Source: an uncultured Thermoleophilia bacterium
GTDB taxonomy: Bacteria; Actinomycetota; Thermoleophilia; Gaiellales; F1-60-MAGs149
Assembly: GCA_902806305.1 (NCBI GenBank)
Contig: CADCWC010000230.1
Location: forward strand, 1-6,521
Direction of reading: 5' to 3'
DNA length: 6,521 nucleotides
Each line of letters begins with the position of its first letter. The stretch's first letter is position 1. Under the pieces are notes generated by a model. The model saw nothing but the letters and a program-made list of their open reading frames with translations. It ran no database searches and was not told the origin of the DNA. Position numbers and translations under genes: made by a program. Shown here in pieces: positions 5,123-6,521 of this stretch.

Positions 5123-6218
5123 ACTCGACGCCGTGCGGGCTGACGAGCGGCTCGCGGATGCTGCGACGACCGTCGTAGGTCCCCCACCGGAATCCGGTGG
5201 CATGCGGCTCGACCCCTAACGGCGAGCGAGGGAGGTCGGCCGACGGCGACTGCAGGTTGAAGCTCGTGGGAGCGACGTCATTCGGCCCGTCGGGGTGGAA
5301 CAGCGAGGCGAGGTAGTGCAGCTGCCCCCGGCCGGGCCCCTGCTCGAACATTCCTCCTCCGTACGCGCCGATCCCGTACACCGCGCAGTGGTCGTAGGCG
5401 TCGAAGAGGGCGCGGACGCTGCCGAAGCGGGCCGGCTTGATGTTGAGCATGCGCGGCCGCCACGCCAGCGCTTCGATGTCCTGCACGGAGTTGATCGGCT
5501 CGTCCCAGCTGATACGGTCGCGGTGCTCGTCGAGCAGTGCGGCGGTGTCGTCGTCGATGGCCGGGTCCTCGATCCATGCGTCGGGAAGCCCCTCGACCAC
5601 GCGGCGATAGAGGCCGATCTCCGGGAGCATCGCCACGTTGGCGTGGCGGTAGCTGCCCTTGAGGTCGATCACGTCCACGCAATCCAGGCGCGCGAGCTCG
5701 CCGACGAGCCCCGCGTCCCAGCCGGGCGTCGGGTCGAGCTTGAACCGCATCCCGGGCGCCACGGAGAGCAGCGCTCGGAGCGGAAGCAGGCTGGGCGGCT
5801 CTCCGAGCCGGATCGAGGCCACGAAGGTGACGGGCCGGGGCTCGCGGCCGACGGCCTCCCCCAGCGAGAGCCCGGACTGGCGGAGTGCGAGGTCCAGGGC
5901 CGCGCTCTCGAAGGCCCAGCGGCGGTAGAGACGGGAGCTGTCGCGGATCGGCTCGACGGGGAACAGGTTCGCCAGGCCGAGCAGCGTCGAGAGCTCCTCG
6001 AACGTGCGTGTGCCCTGCAGCCAGCCGAGCTGCGACCCGCCGCGCAAGAGCTCGATCTGGTCGATCTGGTCCCAGGTGATGTCCTCGCCCTCGCCGGTGT
6101 GGCCGCCCCCGCTGAGCCGCACGACGGTCGAGACCTTCGTGAAGCCGCTCGTCGTGTCGCGCACGAGCGGCCAGAGCTCGCAGCGCTCGATGACGAGCGG
6201 CAGGGAGGCGACGCGCAT
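5121..6218 (-). CDS. Enolase-superfamily protein (divergent, mandelate racemase/muconate lactonizing enzyme-like)
   Basis: The product has 365 residues, the usual superfamily length. Residues about 1-110 form the capping domain, with the loop DTTSGFTKVSTVV and YRRWAFESAALDLALRQ at the entry to the barrel. Barrel-end motifs follow in order: MRFKLDP with K160, probably the second Lys of a KxK motif whose first is R158; VIDLKG with D185; WIEDP with E217; SWDEP with D239/E240; and NIKPARFG with K261. D185, E217 and D239/E240 fit the three Mg2+ ligands, and K160 and K261 the facing acid/base lysines of the muconate-lactonizing subgroup. GAYGGGMFEQGPGRGQ (284-299) fits the seventh- and eighth-strand region. 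Proton abstraction next to a carboxylate is therefore likely; the substrate is unknown. ATG 6218 was chosen because superfamily-like sequence begins there; TTG 6290 adds a Pro/Gly-rich tail. It is the first gene of a two-gene operon. Confidence 0.88.
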   Translation of the reverse strand: MRVASLPLVIERCELWPLVRDTTSGFTKVSTVVRLSGGGHTGEGEDITWDQIDQIELLRGGSQLGWLQGTRTFEELSTLLGLANLFPVEPIRDSSRLYRRWAFESAALDLALRQSGLSLGEAVGREPRPVTFVASIRLGEPPSLLPLRALLSVAPGMRFKLDPTPGWDAGLVGELARLDCVDVIDLKGSYRHANVAMLPEIGLYRRVVEGLPDAWIEDPAIDDDTAALLDEHRDRISWDEPINSVQDIEALAWRPRMLNIKPARFGSVRALFDAYDHCAVYGIGAYGGGMFEQGPGRGQLHYLASLFHPDGPNDVAPTSFNLQSPSADLPRSPLGVEPHATGFRWGTYDGRRSIREPLVSPHGVE

Positions 6219-6299
6219 GTAGGTCGTCGTCCCGCCGGGCGAATCGAGCGGCGGCCCGTCGCCGAGGGGAGGACGGAGATCGCCGATCAAGGGAGCCGC

Positions 6300-6305
6300 A
6301 GTCTA
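6300..6305 (-). promoter_or_regulatory. Candidate -10 box for the enolase-like/DUF2652 operon
   Basis: TAGACT on the minus strand matches TANNNT. It would start a transcript near 6293, giving an untranslated leader of about 75 bases before ATG 6218, or nearly none if translation starts at TTG 6290. The -35 region is poor (CTCACC at 17 bp). This is a short motif match only. Confidence 0.35.
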
Positions 6306-6334
6306 CGGAACGCTCCGCGCGCGGTGAGGCCGGA

Positions 6335-6363
6335 CGTCGCGACGAGCGCCTGTCGTCGCGGTG
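6335..6363 (-). terminator. Hairpin downstream of the right-edge gene (candidate terminator)
   Basis: CGCGACGA (6338-6345) and TCGTCGCG (6353-6360) form a perfect 8-bp stem with a seven-base loop, extended outward by two G-U pairs and a C-G pair (6335 with 6363). It lies about 28 bases after the stop of the right-edge gene and upstream of the enolase-like gene's candidate promoter. No T-tract follows, so termination is plausible but not certain. Confidence 0.45.
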
Positions 6364-6390
6364 GACCGACTCGTCCCGGCCCCGAGCGCG

Positions 6391-6521
6391 CTACGACTCC
6401 GCGGGCGGTGTGTCGGTGCCGGCGGAGGCCGACGACGGAGGTCCGGGTGCGTCGCGCAGCGCCTCCAGGCCGGCCTCGAGGCAGGTGAAGATCTGGTCGA
6501 GCAGGAAGGCGGCGCCCGGGC
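6391..6521 (-). CDS. C-terminal 42 residues of an unidentified protein (5' end beyond the window)
   Basis: The frame is open from the right edge to TAG at 6393-6391. The first visible residues, AAFLLDQIFTCLEAGLEALR, are amphipathic and helical, followed by a Pro/Ser/Thr/Ala-rich tail ending in PPAES. The pattern of a helix with FLLDQIF and LEALR close to the C-terminus recalls the last helix of TetR/AcrR-family repressors, but 42 residues are too few to assign a family. The evidence that it is real is the well-formed helix in one frame, the clear stop and the hairpin after it. A spacing of about 170 bp to the enolase-like gene, with a candidate promoter between, suggests separate transcription. 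Confidence 0.55.
   Translation of the reverse strand, partial: PGAAFLLDQIFTCLEAGLEALRDAPGPPSSASAGTDTPPAES

Noticed and set aside
5118..5123. TAGGAT as a -10 box for a leaderless DUF2652 transcript
   Set aside because: The spacing to ATG 5111 would fit, but the same bases are explained by the upstream stop codon and an AGGA ribosome binding site in a nine-base operon gap.
6216..6290. TTG start at 6290 for the enolase-like gene
   Set aside because: The added 24 residues are Pro/Gly-rich without superfamily resemblance. It is not fully excluded, since a candidate -10 box lies just upstream.
5295..6488. Plus-strand open frame of 397 codons opposite the enolase-like gene
   Set aside because: Charged low-complexity translation that mirrors the enolase-superfamily gene, whose motifs are clear on the minus strand.
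1..6521. CRISPR array, tRNA/rRNA gene, insertion sequence or phage element
   Set aside because: I found no regularly spaced long repeats, cloverleaf, transposase motif or terminal repeats in the window.

Overview
The window is very GC-rich, densely coded DNA. The gene types (a SARP/BTAD regulator, an MFS protein fused to a cyclic-nucleotide-binding domain, a DUF2652 protein, a divergent enolase-superfamily protein) and the mix of leaderless-looking and Shine-Dalgarno starts fit a high-GC actinobacterium. My recollection of similar protein sets points to the Thermoleophilia (Gaiellales/Solirubrobacterales), but this is inference from family resemblance. I see no mobile element, CRISPR array, tRNA or rRNA.

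Layout from left to right. (1) 1-562, minus strand: the N-terminal 187 codons of a SARP/BTAD-family transcription regulator that runs off the left edge. A compact control region lies upstream of it, with three heptamer direct repeats at 10-11 bp steps next to a -10 box, overlain by several perfect inverted repeats. (2) 563-1008: about 450 bp with no gene I can support. (3) 1009-1590, plus strand: a small Sec-exported protein with a strong ribosome binding site. (4) 1591-1845: a convergent intergenic gap with a long terminator-like hairpin. (5) 1846-2508, minus strand: a complete calcineurin-like metallophosphoesterase of the MPPED-like type. (6) 2748-4403, plus strand: a probable leaderless gene for an MFS-type membrane protein with a C-terminal cyclic-nucleotide-binding domain. 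(7) 4404-5111, minus strand: a DUF2652 protein resembling class III nucleotide cyclases; its stop codon abuts the stop of gene 6. (8) 5121-6218, minus strand: an enolase-superfamily protein, upstream of and probably translationally coupled to gene 7. (9) 6391-6521, minus strand: the last 42 codons of an unidentified protein entering from the right edge, followed by a hairpin.

The most suggestive combination is the tail-to-tail pair at 2748-5111. One protein has an intact-looking phosphate-binding cassette on a membrane transporter. The other keeps the two metal-binding aspartates of a class III nucleotide cyclase. Together they could form a local nucleotide-signalling module, with the enolase-like enzyme in the same transcript as the cyclase homologue. 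The sequence supports the domain assignments; the functional link is a hypothesis.
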